This document shows positions 1 to 8,069 of a stretch of DNA of 64,000 bases, one piece after another (position 1 is the first letter of the stretch; every line of letters begins with the position of its first letter). The notes beneath the pieces are model-generated. The model was not told the DNA's origin, did no database searches, and was given only the letters and a program-made list of their open reading frames with translations. A program made the translations under genes and the position numbers. The DNA is from CAZWLD01 sp964634685 (lineage in GTDB: Bacteria > Bacillota_I > Bacilli_A > Acholeplasmatales > JAEDCM01): positions 1-64,000 of the forward strand of contig CAZWLD010000001.1 of assembly GCA_964634685.1 (NCBI GenBank), given 5' to 3'.

Positions 1-262
1 TTTTTATACTAGATATAATGAAGAAAAGCATAGAAATGATATAGAAATAGATTTTCTATTAACAACTGGAAATAAAGTATCTCAAAAACTAATTCCAATT
101 GAAGTAAAATCTTCTAAGTCATACAAAGTAGAATCAATGCTTAAGTTTGTCGATAAATTTAAAGATAGAATAGATAAAGCATACATTATTCATCCTAAAA
201 ATTTTTCAATTAGAGAAGATGGCATTATTTGCATTCCTGCGTATATGACATTTTGTTTATAA
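1..262 (+). CDS. C-terminal end of an AAA ATPase of the DUF4143 type (truncated by the window edge)
   Basis: The reading frame starts at base 2, is open from the window edge and ends at TAA 260-262, leaving about 86 C-terminal residues. The visible part has IEIDFLL followed about 15 residues later by PIEVKSS, the D-x(n)-ExK layout of a PD-(D/E)xK-like fold. This layout is typical of the C-terminal DUF4143 region of the archaeal-type AAA ATPases that are common as accessory genes in gut Firmicutes. The ATPase domain would lie upstream, outside the window. The molecular function of this family is not settled. A hairpin terminator follows at 313-335. The call rests on a short stretch of sequence, so another PD-(D/E)xK protein is possible. 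Confidence 0.6.
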   Translation, partial: FYTRYNEEKHRNDIEIDFLLTTGNKVSQKLIPIEVKSSKSYKVESMLKFVDKFKDRIDKAYIIHPKNFSIREDGIICIPAYMTFCL

Positions 263-312
263 TAAACTATGACTTATGCATATTTATTGTCCTTTAAAAT
301 CCATTATTTAAA

Positions 313-335
313 TGCTCATTTGAGCACTTTTTTTT
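313..335 (+). terminator. Rho-independent terminator
   Basis: A six-base-pair stem (TGCTCA / TGAGCA) with a TT turn is followed by eight T residues. It lies 50 bases after the partial ATPase gene and isolates it from the amylase gene downstream. Confidence 0.75.
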
Positions 336-501
336 ATGCAAAAATGATGCTATAATAAGATTAGCAAGTTTATATTATTACTTTTGATTTAAAATATCTT
401 TATAAAGCCTTTTTTTGTAAATTCCTAAAAAAGGTAAAGTTTGTTTTTAACAATATTTTTATAATAAATTGTTTTTTACTAATGCTAAGGAGGGTTTATT
501 T

Positions 502-2196
502 ATGAACAAAGAAGCAATTTATCATCGCCCTAATCGTGAATTCTGTTATTTTCTTGATGGAATGTTTTTAGTTAAGCTTAGGGCCAAACGAAATGATATC
601 AAGGAGGCATACCTTTATTATGCTGAAAAGTGGTTGCCGAAGGAAGGAAAGCTTGTTCGTGTCAAAATGGAGCTTGTTTGCAGTTCAGAAATGTTTGATT
701 ATTTTGAATGCTTGATTCCGCCTCTTGAATTAGGAATTCAATATTTTTTTGAATTATTTGGTGATGTTCATCTTTTCTATGGACAGTTCCAATTCTTTGA
801 TGAGGTAACATATGATGGAAATTATATGTTTGAATGCCCAGTTGATTCGCGAATCGAGGAAGCCTACTTTGTTCCTAAATGGGCTCAAGGAGCGGTTGTT
901 TACCAAATATTCCCTGAAAGGTTTTGCAATGTTGGAAGTAAACGCGAAAATTTATCTAACTGGTATAAGGCTCCGATAACAAGAGAGGATTTTCTTGGAG
1001 GTACCCTAAAGGGAATAACCTCAAAGCTTCCGTATCTTCATGAGCTGGGAATTGATGTTTTATATATGTGCCCGATTTTTGAATCAATCAGTAATCATAA
1101 ATATGATACCTCTGATTATTTCCATGTGGACAAGGATTTTGGCACAAATGAGGATTTGAAGGAATTAACCACAAAGGCCCATGAGCTTGGTATGCATGTC
1201 ATGCTTGACGGTGTCTTCAATCATTGTGGCTATATGCATCCTTTCTTCCAGGATGTTGTAAATAAAGGAAAAGAATCTGCTTATTATGATTGGTTTTATG
1301 TTAATGGTGATGCTGGCTGGGAGCTTGGCCAATTACCTAGTTACAAATCATTTGCCTTTTTTGGTGGAATGCCAAAAATCAATTTAGCTAATGATGAGGC
1401 AAGACGTTATCTTTTTGATTGCGTTAAGATGTGGATGAAGGATTATGGTGTTGATGGATTTCGTTTAGATGTACCCGAAGAATATAGCCACGATTTTTCG
1501 AAAAAGCTTCGATTAGAGATGATGAGTGTTAAAAAGGATACGCTTATTTCGGGTGAGGTTTGGCATGAAGCCAGTGATTATTTATTAGGTGATGAATTTG
1601 ATACAGTTATGAATTATTGTTTCCGCAACGCCGTTTTGGATTTGTTGGTAAATAAAAAAATAACAGCTAATCAATTTCATGATCGAATGGGCTTTTTACG
1701 AGGGATGTATAAAAAAGATACTGTATCGATTTTATGGAATTTATTAGATAGTCATGATACGCCGAGATTTTTGTTTTTGGCTAAGGAAAATAAGGATATC
1801 CTCAAGGCGGCAGTTGGAATTATGATGACCTTATCGGGAATGCCTTTCATTTATTATGGTGATGAGGTTGGGTTAACTGGCGATAATGATCCTGATTGCC
1901 GAAGAGGAATGCTTTGGGAAAATCAAGATTTAGATTTGTTTAATTATTATCAAAAATTGATTAAAATTCGACATGAAAGTGATGCTTTAAAATTCGGAGA
2001 ATACAAGCCATGCTTTATTGATGAAAATATCCTAAGCTATTATAAAATTTATGGTAATGATGTAAAGCTTATCGCAATTAATTTATCAAACGATTCTAAA
2101 GAAATTGATTCTTTTAAAAATTTGGTTAATCAAATTGATGAAAAATCGACGATTATCCTCAAGCCTTACCAAGTTTTTGTTGGAAATGCCCATTAA
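502..2196 (+). CDS. GH13_20 neopullulanase / cyclomaltodextrinase-type alpha-glucan hydrolase
   Basis: A 564-residue cytoplasmic glycoside hydrolase of family 13, probably splitting maltodextrins, cyclodextrins or pullulan fragments. There is no signal peptide. The first ~130 residues look like the N-terminal CBM34-type domain of subfamily GH13_20. The (beta/alpha)8 barrel follows, with region I DGVFNHCG, nucleophile D323 in DGFRLDV, acid/base E352 in SGEVWH and transition-state D419 in DSHDTPR. The MPKIN motif is the GH13_20 hallmark (usually MPKLN). The start was set at ATG 502 because AAGGAGG lies at 487-493; an in-frame upstream start at 469 has no ribosome site. An extended -10 (TGC-TATAAT, 348-356) could drive it. 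It is a paralogue of the enzyme at 36538-38355. Exact substrate preference cannot be read from the sequence. Confidence 0.9.
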   Translation: MNKEAIYHRPNREFCYFLDGMFLVKLRAKRNDIKEAYLYYAEKWLPKEGKLVRVKMELVCSSEMFDYFECLIPPLELGIQYFFELFGDVHLFYGQFQFFDEVTYDGNYMFECPVDSRIEEAYFVPKWAQGAVVYQIFPERFCNVGSKRENLSNWYKAPITREDFLGGTLKGITSKLPYLHELGIDVLYMCPIFESISNHKYDTSDYFHVDKDFGTNEDLKELTTKAHELGMHVMLDGVFNHCGYMHPFFQDVVNKGKESAYYDWFYVNGDAGWELGQLPSYKSFAFFGGMPKINLANDEARRYLFDCVKMWMKDYGVDGFRLDVPEEYSHDFSKKLRLEMMSVKKDTLISGEVWHEASDYLLGDEFDTVMNYCFRNAVLDLLVNKKITANQFHDRMGFLRGMYKKDTVSILWNLLDSHDTPRFLFLAKENKDILKAAVGIMMTLSGMPFIYYGDEVGLTGDNDPDCRRGMLWENQDLDLFNYYQKLIKIRHESDALKFGEYKPCFIDENILSYYKIYGNDVKLIAINLSNDSKEIDSFKNLVNQIDEKSTIILKPYQVFVGNAH

Positions 2197-2274
2197 TTTT
2201 TACAAATTACTTGTTTTTGTGTAAAAAAAAAGATAAAATAAAGTAAGCGTTTTATTTTTGAAAGGATGATATAA

Positions 2275-3918
2275 ATGGGTTTATTTAGAAGAAAAAAGGA
2301 AAAGAAAGTCGAAGTTACCCCTGTTGTTATGGAAAAAGAAGAAATCAAAGAAAAATCAGTAGTTAAGGAAATAAAAGAAGAAAAGCCTTTAGATGAAAGA
2401 AATACCTTGGAGGAAAAGGCTTTATTAGTCATGACTTTAGAGGAAATCGATTATTTTGTTCGAAACTTAAATCCAACTCAAGAGACCACAATGACAAGAA
2501 GAGATGGTATTCTTATGCCACATACCTTTGTAGCTTTAGATACTTTATTTGGAGCTTTATATTCAAAGGGCTTTGTATATAAGCTAATTATTCGCTTAAG
2601 TGAGGAATTATATGCCAAAAATCACGAGTGTCATGTGAATTCATATAAATCTGATTATCCTAGTGGTGATGATTTCTATGGCTTTATTATTGATTCAAGC
2701 TTTGATTCTAAGGGATTGAAGGAATTGATTAAATCATCATATGAATATGTTTCTTCCAAATATTTAAATGATGAAAAGTATCTAATTACGGCTAAGAGTC
2801 AATTATACAATTCAACGAAGGAATTTATTGAACGAAAGGAATTTGTTGATGAGGCTTATGAGAAGGCAATTTTAGTTTATAAGCCAACAGTTGAAGAAAT
2901 TAAGGCAATGTCAAATGAAGACTTAAAGATGAGTATTAGTGTTGGTATCAAGGCTTCTTTAAAGCTTGGGGAAGAAACGAAAGAGCGGGTTGTTAAAAAA
3001 GAGCCTGAGGTTGAATCTATTGTTAAGGAAGAGCCTGTTAAAAAAGCCCCTGTTCCTGTCCAAGAGGATGATGATGACGACGATGACGATGATGATGAAG
3101 CTACGGATAAGGTTGTAGTTAAGGCAACATTTGCGAATAAGCTTGCCTTTGCGGATGATAAGCTTAAGGAATATTATTCAGCATTAAGAAATCATTTTGA
3201 AAGCTATAAAAAATGTAAGGAAAGAATGAGTAATTCTTGTGATTCCTATCGTATTGGTCGTAATTTAGTTGCGAAGATGAAAATTGCTGGAAAAACCTTG
3301 AAGCTTTATTTAGCCTTAAATCCAAATGATTTTGAAGAAAGAATTTATCATCAAAAGGATGTTTCAGAAAAGAAATCATTTGTTTTAGTGCCATTGATGT
3401 TAAAAATTAAATCTAATTTAGCTTTAAAGAAGGCTATGGAATTAATTGATGTATATATGACAAATAATGAAATTCCAAAGAATAAAACAATCGAGGTAAT
3501 CGATTATGCTAGTATGTTTATGGCTGACCCTGATTCAATTCTTGCGAAGGGTGGCTTTGCCTTAAGATCTTCAGTAAATGTTTCTGAGGCTCACGAAGCA
3601 ATGAGCGATGATGTGGCTTTAGAAAATGTCGTTGAAGAAGAAAAGGAAAGACCAGCAATCAAGGTTAATTTGAAGAATCGTGTTAAGGGTGTTGTTAATA
3701 TTGACACTCTTAGTCAGGTTTTCAAAGCTAATGATGTTATTACCTTAGAGTCTTTACTTGAAAAGAAGCTTGTGGCTAAAAACTGTAATACAGTCAAGGT
3801 TTTAGCGCGTGGTGTTATCGATAAGCCTTTAGTTGTTAAGCTTGATGATTTCTCTTTAGATGCAATTAAGATGATTTTAATTACTGGCGGTAAGGTTGTT
3901 CGTAAAAAAGTATTATAG
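2275..3918 (+). CDS. Acidic multidomain protein with a ribosomal protein uL15-like C-terminal domain
   Basis: A 547-residue protein with no signal peptide or membrane segment. From N to C: a basic start with RRKKEKK, an Lys/Glu-rich linker, an alpha/beta-looking region (~45-205), a second charged linker ending in a run of ten Asp (~264-274), and a region (~287-400) with the pattern YYSALRNHF...SYRIGRNLVAKM...KTLKLYLAL. I know that pattern from Firmicutes hypothetical proteins but cannot name it. The last ~85 residues (VVNIDTLSQVF...ITLESLLEK...VKVLARG...KPLVVKLDDFS...ITGGK) match the C-terminal half of ribosomal protein L15. It is far too long to be the real L15 and does not lie in a ribosomal operon. 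A possible promoter is TTGTTT (2211-2216), 17 bp, TAAAAT (2234-2239). Function unknown. Confidence 0.65.
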   Translation: MGLFRRKKEKKVEVTPVVMEKEEIKEKSVVKEIKEEKPLDERNTLEEKALLVMTLEEIDYFVRNLNPTQETTMTRRDGILMPHTFVALDTLFGALYSKGFVYKLIIRLSEELYAKNHECHVNSYKSDYPSGDDFYGFIIDSSFDSKGLKELIKSSYEYVSSKYLNDEKYLITAKSQLYNSTKEFIERKEFVDEAYEKAILVYKPTVEEIKAMSNEDLKMSISVGIKASLKLGEETKERVVKKEPEVESIVKEEPVKKAPVPVQEDDDDDDDDDDEATDKVVVKATFANKLAFADDKLKEYYSALRNHFESYKKCKERMSNSCDSYRIGRNLVAKMKIAGKTLKLYLALNPNDFEERIYHQKDVSEKKSFVLVPLMLKIKSNLALKKAMELIDVYMTNNEIPKNKTIEVIDYASMFMADPDSILAKGGFALRSSVNVSEAHEAMSDDVALENVVEEEKERPAIKVNLKNRVKGVVNIDTLSQVFKANDVITLESLLEKKLVAKNCNTVKVLARGVIDKPLVVKLDDFSLDAIKMILITGGKVVRKKVL

Positions 3919-4458
3919 AAGTAATAAATGTCGGCTAAATAGCTGACATTTTTTTGTCTTTCTTATAATTGAATTGGGTGTAGAAGACTTACGCTGATGA
4001 AGGGTGATAAGGTGATCAATTTGAAATAATAAACTACTAATTTTATCTTGTTCTTCTGTATTAAAAGGGTATTTAATTGGCATTTCTGATATCATTTCTA
4101 AACGAACAGAATCAACAGTAGCTTTTGCTGTCATCGACATTGCTCGCTTATAAAATTTTGTTGAGAAATAGCAATAAAAATATTTGCCTGATAATTGGCT
4201 AAAATTAGCCATTTTATAGCATCTCTGGTGTAAATCAAACTTTCCATTTACATAATGAAATACCCTTCCAATGTTACCATCACCAATCGTAATAACTGCT
4301 TCTTCATCATATATATATTTATTACTTTTAACAGGTGTATCTGAACGAATATAAAAAGGATATAATCCGTCATCTACTTGATCCTGAGTATTGCTTTTTC
4401 CAGTTGTAATTGAACATAGTTCTTTTGCCTTATGCTGTTCCCAAGTATTACAAAAAAT
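3913..4458 (-). pseudogene. Remnant of a type I restriction specificity subunit (hsdS), second half only
   Basis: On the minus strand, the frame from 4458 downward reads through one target-recognition domain and its conserved helix. Visible landmarks are AKELCSITTGK at the start of the TRD, IGDGNIGRVF, and the spacer helix TEEQDKISSLLFQID then LITLHQRK. A normal HsdS has two such halves and about 400 residues. Here only one half (~180 residues) is present, an in-frame TGA lies just upstream (4459-4461), there is no start codon with a ribosome site, and the tail after LHQRK looks shifted out of frame. No hsdR or hsdM is in the window. It is therefore a relic of a type I restriction system or an orphan silent specificity cassette. 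Confidence 0.75.
3927..3955 (+). terminator. Terminator, probably bidirectional
   Basis: A ten-base-pair stem with one G-T pair (AATGTCGGCT / AGCTGACATT), loop AAAT, then seven T residues. It ends the uL15-like gene and also lies at the 3' end of the opposing hsdS fragment. Confidence 0.8.
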
Positions 4459-4474
4459 TCATTGATCTTGTCAT

Positions 4475-4503
4475 AAAAAAACTGTCGACAAATTGCCAAC
4501 AGT
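4475..4503 (-). terminator. Terminator of the MerR gene
   Basis: On the minus strand an about ten-base-pair stem (ACTGTTGGCA... / ...TGTCGACAGT, two G-T pairs) is followed by seven T residues (A tract 4475-4481 on the plus strand). Confidence 0.7.
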
Positions 4504-4515
4504 AAATTTCGTATG

Positions 4516-4872
4516 CTATTTTTGCAAATCCTTTTCAAGCTCCCAAATGGTATGATTAACTTTGTCTAAAGCATTTTGATAAATCTTTAATTGCTCAACT
4601 AAATGCTTTTGGTGATCTTTAAATAATTGGAGGCATTTTTCCTTATCATCAGTTTCATAAAGGCATTCTATGTATTGCCTAATATCCTTTACGGACATTC
4701 CAGAATCCTTTAAGGTGATGATGAAATCTAGCCATTCAATATCCGTGTCAGTGAAGAAGCGAATTCCTCCCTGCGTTCTTTCCATAAAAGGAAGAAGACC
4801 CTCTTTGTCATAATAGCGAATTGTTGATTGCGAAATTCCATATTTAGCTGCAATATCCTTCATTGAATACAT
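4516..4872 (-). CDS. MerR-family transcriptional regulator
   Basis: A 118-residue one-component regulator. The N-terminal winged helix is clear: YSMKDIAAKYGISQSTIRYYDKEGLLP, then RFFTDTDIEWLDFI, which is the classic MerR HTH plus wing. It is followed by KDSGMSVKDIRQYI and a ~40-residue dimerisation coiled coil (KDHQKHLVEQLKIYQNALDKV...). There is no Cys-rich metal loop and no separate effector domain, so the likely class is the small MerR proteins sensing aldehydes or electrophiles, but the ligand cannot be named. The start was set at ATG 4872, nine bases after AAAGGA (4887-4882); an in-frame TTG at 4881 overlaps that site. The gene's own promoter carries a perfect palindrome in the spacer (separate entry), so autoregulation is likely. 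No other obvious target gene lies beside it. Confidence 0.88.
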   Translation of the reverse strand: MYSMKDIAAKYGISQSTIRYYDKEGLLPFMERTQGGIRFFTDTDIEWLDFIITLKDSGMSVKDIRQYIECLYETDDKEKCLQLFKDHQKHLVEQLKIYQNALDKVNHTIWELEKDLQK

Positions 4873-4894
4873 CTCGATCAATCCTTTCCATTAT

Positions 4895-4924
4895 ATTATA
4901 ACTTAAAGTAAACTTTAATTTCAA
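4895..4924 (-). promoter_or_regulatory. MerR-type promoter with a palindromic operator in the spacer
   Basis: Read on the minus strand: TTGAAA (4924-4919), an 18 bp spacer, TATAAT (4900-4895). The spacer holds a perfect 7-2-7 palindrome, TTAAAGT-N2-ACTTTAA in either orientation (4903-4918). MerR proteins bind such dyads between stretched -35 and -10 elements, so this is the predicted autoregulatory site. Confidence 0.75.
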
Positions 4925-4953
4925 TTGAATTATAAAAAAAATTATGGTATAAT
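4925..4953 (+). promoter_or_regulatory. Sigma-A type promoter of the Sel1-repeat gene
   Basis: TTGAAT (4925-4930), 17 bp, TATAAT (4948-4953), pointing to the gene at 4981. It is divergent from the MerR promoter and abuts its -35, so MerR binding could affect it. Confidence 0.7.
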
Positions 4954-4980
4954 TCCCCTAGCTAGAAAGGATTTGATTTT

Positions 4981-5862
4981 ATGGTTAATAAGGCTTTAGA
5001 GCTTTATCATTTGGGAAAAGAAAAGGAAGCTTTTTCGATACTATTAGAGGAGGCTAAAAAAGGAAATGAGGATAGCTATTATTTATTGGGTCAATTTTAT
5101 TATCAAGGAATTGGCTGTAGCCAAAATTACAGTGAGGCCTATCGCTATTTTAGTAAATCTCAAGATTTGCGCGCAATATATAACGTTGGTCTAGCCCATG
5201 AGCTTGGATTAGGAACCTATCAAGATAATAAGAAGGCTTTTTTGGCTTACGAAAAAGCAAAGGAATTGAAGGAAGCTAAATATTCCTTGGCCTTGTGCTA
5301 TTTTGATGGTATTGGAACAGAAAAGGATGAACAAAAGGCTCTTGAATTATTAGAACAATTAGGTGATTATCCGCAAGCTTTATTATTCAGAGCTAATTTA
5401 TATGAAGAAGGATATATTGTTGATAAGGATGAAAAAAAAGCCTTTGATATTTATTTTGATTTAGCAAATAAGGGCTTATTTGAGCGCTTTTTAGCTCATT
5501 GCTACGAAGAGGGAATTGGGACTGAGGTCAATAAAGAGCTAGCCTTTAAGTATTATCAAATCGCCGCATCAAAGGATGATGCTGAAGCGATGTATCAATT
5601 AGGCTGTCTATATGACTATGGCCAAGGAACAGAGGAAAACAAGGAGGAGGCTTTCAATTGGTACCAAAAGGCCGCCACATTGAATCATCCAATGGCCACC
5701 TATAATGCTGGCATTTCCTATATTTTTGGTGAGGGCGTTTCAAAGTCAATTGATACGGGTTGTCGAATGCTCGATAAAGCCATCAAGCTTGGTGTCTCTG
5801 ATGCTAAGGATGTTTTAAAGGATTTTAAGCTTGTCCACGGTAAATGGACACCTAAGCATTAA
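4981..5862 (+). CDS. Sel1-like repeat (TPR-like) protein
   Basis: A 293-residue cytoplasmic protein made almost wholly of Sel1-like repeats of ~36 residues. Recurring landmarks are YYLGQFYYQGIGCSQNYSEAYRYF, YSLALCYFDGIGTEKDEQKAL and AMYQLGCLYDYGQGTEENKEEAF; about seven repeats can be counted. Sel1 repeats form an alpha-solenoid that binds other proteins. No catalytic domain, signal peptide or membrane segment is present, so it is probably a scaffold or adaptor with an unknown partner. The ribosome site GAAAGG (4965-4970) precedes ATG 4981. It is transcribed alone and ends at a long hairpin (5944-6015). Confidence 0.88.
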   Translation: MVNKALELYHLGKEKEAFSILLEEAKKGNEDSYYLLGQFYYQGIGCSQNYSEAYRYFSKSQDLRAIYNVGLAHELGLGTYQDNKKAFLAYEKAKELKEAKYSLALCYFDGIGTEKDEQKALELLEQLGDYPQALLFRANLYEEGYIVDKDEKKAFDIYFDLANKGLFERFLAHCYEEGIGTEVNKELAFKYYQIAASKDDAEAMYQLGCLYDYGQGTEENKEEAFNWYQKAATLNHPMATYNAGISYIFGEGVSKSIDTGCRMLDKAIKLGVSDAKDVLKDFKLVHGKWTPKH

Positions 5863-5943
5863 GTATAAAAACGATTCTTTGTCAATATTATTCAAAAATT
5901 TTATAGCTGATTATTTTGCTTGACAAGATAATCGCATAACATA

Positions 5944-6015
5944 AAACTGAATTTATTAAAAAAAAGTGATGGTGAAAGCAAAAACTTGAATTTTTAATAA
6001 ATTTAGTTTTTTTTT
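5944..6015 (+). terminator. Long-stem terminator with a large loop
   Basis: A 19-base-pair A/T-rich stem (5944-5962 with 5991-6009, one G-T pair) encloses a 28-base loop and runs into a T tract up to 6015. The 254-base gap 5863-6116 holds this hairpin and the upstream region of the polymerase gene; I see no gene in it. Confidence 0.6.
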
Positions 6016-6116
6016 GCTTTTTGAAAGCCCTCAATAAAGAATTTGAATGAGAATACTTTCATTAATAATTTTGAAATTTGTATGCTAAAATAAATCCACA
6101 AATGGAGGTGAAGTAA

Positions 6117-7364
6117 ATGCCATTTTTGTGTATCGATTTAAAAAGCTTTTATGCCTCAGTTGAATGTGCTCTAAGAGGTCTTGATCCATTTACGACTAAT
6201 TTAGTCGTGGCTGATAAAGAAAGAGGAGGAGGCTCGATTGTTTTAGCCGCAACTCCTTGCATTAAGGATCATGGCGCTAAATCAAGATGCCGAATCTATG
6301 AGCTACCGAAAAATGTCTATCCGATTTATGCTAAGCCAAGGATGAATAAATATATTGAATACTCCGCAATGGTTTATAAAATTTACCTTCGTTTTGTGTC
6401 AAAGGAGGACATTCATGTTTATAGTATTGATGAGGCTTTTTTAGATTTAACAAGCTATATGAAATATTATAATTGTTCCATTTTTGAAATTGCCAAAAAA
6501 ATCATCGATACGATTTTCAAAGAAACCAAAATTACCGCAACAGCTGGAATTGGTGATAATATGTTTTTGGCTAAGGTAGCCTTGGATATTATCGCTAAGC
6601 ATGAAAAAGATAATATTGGATATTTAAATCAAGAGCTTTTTCAAGAAAAAATTTGGAATCATAAGCCCATTACGGATATTTGGGGAATTGGGAATGGAAT
6701 GGCCAAACGACTTTACCATATGGGAATAGATACGATTGGTCAAATTGCCAAAGGAAAAAAGGAACGTTTTATTGATCTATTTGGCATAATGGGCGAAGAA
6801 TTATATAACCATGCCCATGGCATTGATAATAGCAGTATTCAAGAAATTAAGGATTATGTTCCTTCCTCTACATCCTTAGGCAACGGTCAAGTTCTGTTTG
6901 AGGATTACAACTGTCATGATGCTTATATCATTTTAGAGGAAATGATTTATCGTTTAGTTTTAGATCTTCATGCGAAAAAGCTAACAACCAACAGTATTAG
7001 TTTATTCATTGGTTATTCTAAGGGCTATGAGGGGAGCTTTTGTAAACAAACAAAGCTTTTATATCAAACCTCAAGCTTTAAGCTTATAATGCAGGAATTC
7101 AAATATCTATATTGGGAAAATATTATTAATAATCCCATTCGCCATCTTTCCGTAAGAGCCGGTGGACTTAAGCCTGATAGCTACTTGGCCTTTGATTTAT
7201 TCAATGATTCCGATTCTTTATTGAAGGAAAGAAATCTCTATCGAGCAATTGTTGAAATCAGAGAAAGATTTGGGAAAAACGCTATAAATAAGGCTATTAG
7301 CCTTGATGAAAAAGCAACTTTAATTAAAAGAAATGGTTTAATAGGAGGTCACAATGCAAACTAG
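6117..7364 (+). CDS. Y-family DNA polymerase of the UvrX/UmuC-like group
   Basis: A 415-residue translesion DNA polymerase. The N-terminal metal-binding motif is FLCIDLKSFYASVE (D7), and the catalytic palm motif is YSIDEAFLDLT (D105, E106). The helix-hairpin-helix thumb region is seen as ITDIWGIGNGMAKRL, and a little-finger domain follows. The R-C-RIYELPK segment and the following YolD-like gene point to the UvrX/YqjW group of Firmicutes, usually SOS- or prophage-linked, rather than the housekeeping DinB. The ribosome site GGAGGTG (6104-6110) lies just before ATG 6117. I searched the upstream region for a LexA/DinR box and did not find a convincing one. It overlaps the next gene by 11 bases, so the two form one transcription unit. 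Confidence 0.9.
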   Translation: MPFLCIDLKSFYASVECALRGLDPFTTNLVVADKERGGGSIVLAATPCIKDHGAKSRCRIYELPKNVYPIYAKPRMNKYIEYSAMVYKIYLRFVSKEDIHVYSIDEAFLDLTSYMKYYNCSIFEIAKKIIDTIFKETKITATAGIGDNMFLAKVALDIIAKHEKDNIGYLNQELFQEKIWNHKPITDIWGIGNGMAKRLYHMGIDTIGQIAKGKKERFIDLFGIMGEELYNHAHGIDNSSIQEIKDYVPSSTSLGNGQVLFEDYNCHDAYIILEEMIYRLVLDLHAKKLTTNSISLFIGYSKGYEGSFCKQTKLLYQTSSFKLIMQEFKYLYWENIINNPIRHLSVRAGGLKPDSYLAFDLFNDSDSLLKERNLYRAIVEIRERFGKNAINKAISLDEKATLIKRNGLIGGHNAN

Positions 7365-7668
7365 AAAAGGAAAATGGCAGCCCTTTGATGCCCTTGAAGG
7401 CTATAAGGATGCTTTAAGAAAAGTAGAATATGAAATTGGGAAAATACCAAAGCCTGAATTATCAGAATATGAATTAGCTGATTTGGATTTTAATTTAAAG
7501 GAAGCATTGAAAAGAAAGTCATATGTTGAAATTGTTTATTTTAATGATGGCTATGTATATCGTTTATATGATTACATAACTAGCTTAAATCAGTATACGA
7601 GAAGAATAACGATTGGCAGAAAGCAATTGAATATGGATGATGTAATTGAAATAAATATATGTGATTAA
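7354..7668 (+). CDS. YolD-like family protein
   Basis: A 104-residue soluble protein. The pattern RGKWQPFDAL...YKDALRKVE near the start, and VEIVYFNDGYVYRLYDYITSLNQYTRRITI later, with a final DDVIEINI, matches the YolD-like family. In Bacillus and its phages YolD-type genes sit next to UvrX-type Y polymerases, as here. The role is thought to be linked to the polymerase but is not well defined. The start codon lies inside the polymerase gene (11-base overlap) and has an AGGAGG site at 7343-7348. A terminator follows directly. Confidence 0.8.
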   Translation: MQTRKGKWQPFDALEGYKDALRKVEYEIGKIPKPELSEYELADLDFNLKEALKRKSYVEIVYFNDGYVYRLYDYITSLNQYTRRITIGRKQLNMDDVIEINICD

Positions 7669-7697
7669 GACCTCAGTTTATAGATTGAGGTTTTTTT
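7669..7697 (+). terminator. Rho-independent terminator
   Basis: A seven-base-pair stem (CCTCAGT / ATTGAGG, one G-T pair) from 7671 to 7690 with a TTATAG loop, then seven T residues, just after the YolD-like gene. Confidence 0.8.
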
Positions 7698-7773
7698 ATC
7701 AAGATTATGGTAGATTTAACATATTAAAACCCGAAAAAAAGTGATATAATAATGTTGTTTGGAGGTTGTATTC

Positions 7774-8067
7774 GTGACAAAAGAAGAAAGAAATGATAAC
7801 ATTCATTTTGGATTGAATTTATCAGCGACAATTATTTTAATTGCCTGTATTGTTGTGGGGATACTTAATATAACTCAGGTAATCAAAATTGATTTTATTT
7901 TACCGCTAATTGCGATGGTATTTTTAGTTAATATTTATGTTATTAGTATCTTTGAATATCATACGGAAATAATTGATAAGCGAAGATTGCTTCAGCACAT
8001 CGTAATGTATTTGATAATTTTTATTATTGTATTACTTTATTTTTTAATGACTTTATTTGGAGCGTAG
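7774..8067 (+). CDS. Small membrane protein of unknown function
   Basis: A 97-residue protein with three hydrophobic segments: around 17-36 (TIILIACIVVGILN), 40-60 (ILPLIAMVFLVNIYVI) and 73-94 (IVMYLIIFIIVLLYF). The charged N-terminus TKEERND should face the cytoplasm. I do not recognise a family. The start was set at GTG 7774, eight bases after GGAGG (7761-7765); an upstream in-frame TTG overlaps the ribosome site. A TATAAT at 7745-7750 is a likely -10. It is the first gene of a four-gene unit (membrane protein, YerC-like, thioesterase, Nudix) with gaps of 2 and 11 bases and one 4-base overlap. Confidence 0.65.
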   Translation: MTKEERNDNIHFGLNLSATIILIACIVVGILNITQVIKIDFILPLIAMVFLVNIYVISIFEYHTEIIDKRRLLQHIVMYLIIFIIVLLYFLMTLFGA

Positions 8068-8069
8068 TT

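Noticed and set aside
2193..2432. Minus-strand open frame opposite the start of the uL15-like gene
   Set aside because: It has no ribosome site and a low-complexity Ser/Phe translation, and it lies antisense to a better-supported gene; it is a shadow of the Lys/Glu-rich plus strand.
3066..3098. GATGAC-type repeat in the uL15-like gene considered as a possible sequencing artefact
   Set aside because: The codons alternate GAT and GAC and the frame is kept on both sides, so a true poly-Asp run is more likely.
6050..6100. Possible LexA/DinR box upstream of the UvrX-like polymerase
   Set aside because: GAGAATACTTTC is a poor dyad and does not match the GAAC-N4-GTTC core; SOS control is expected from the family but not shown.
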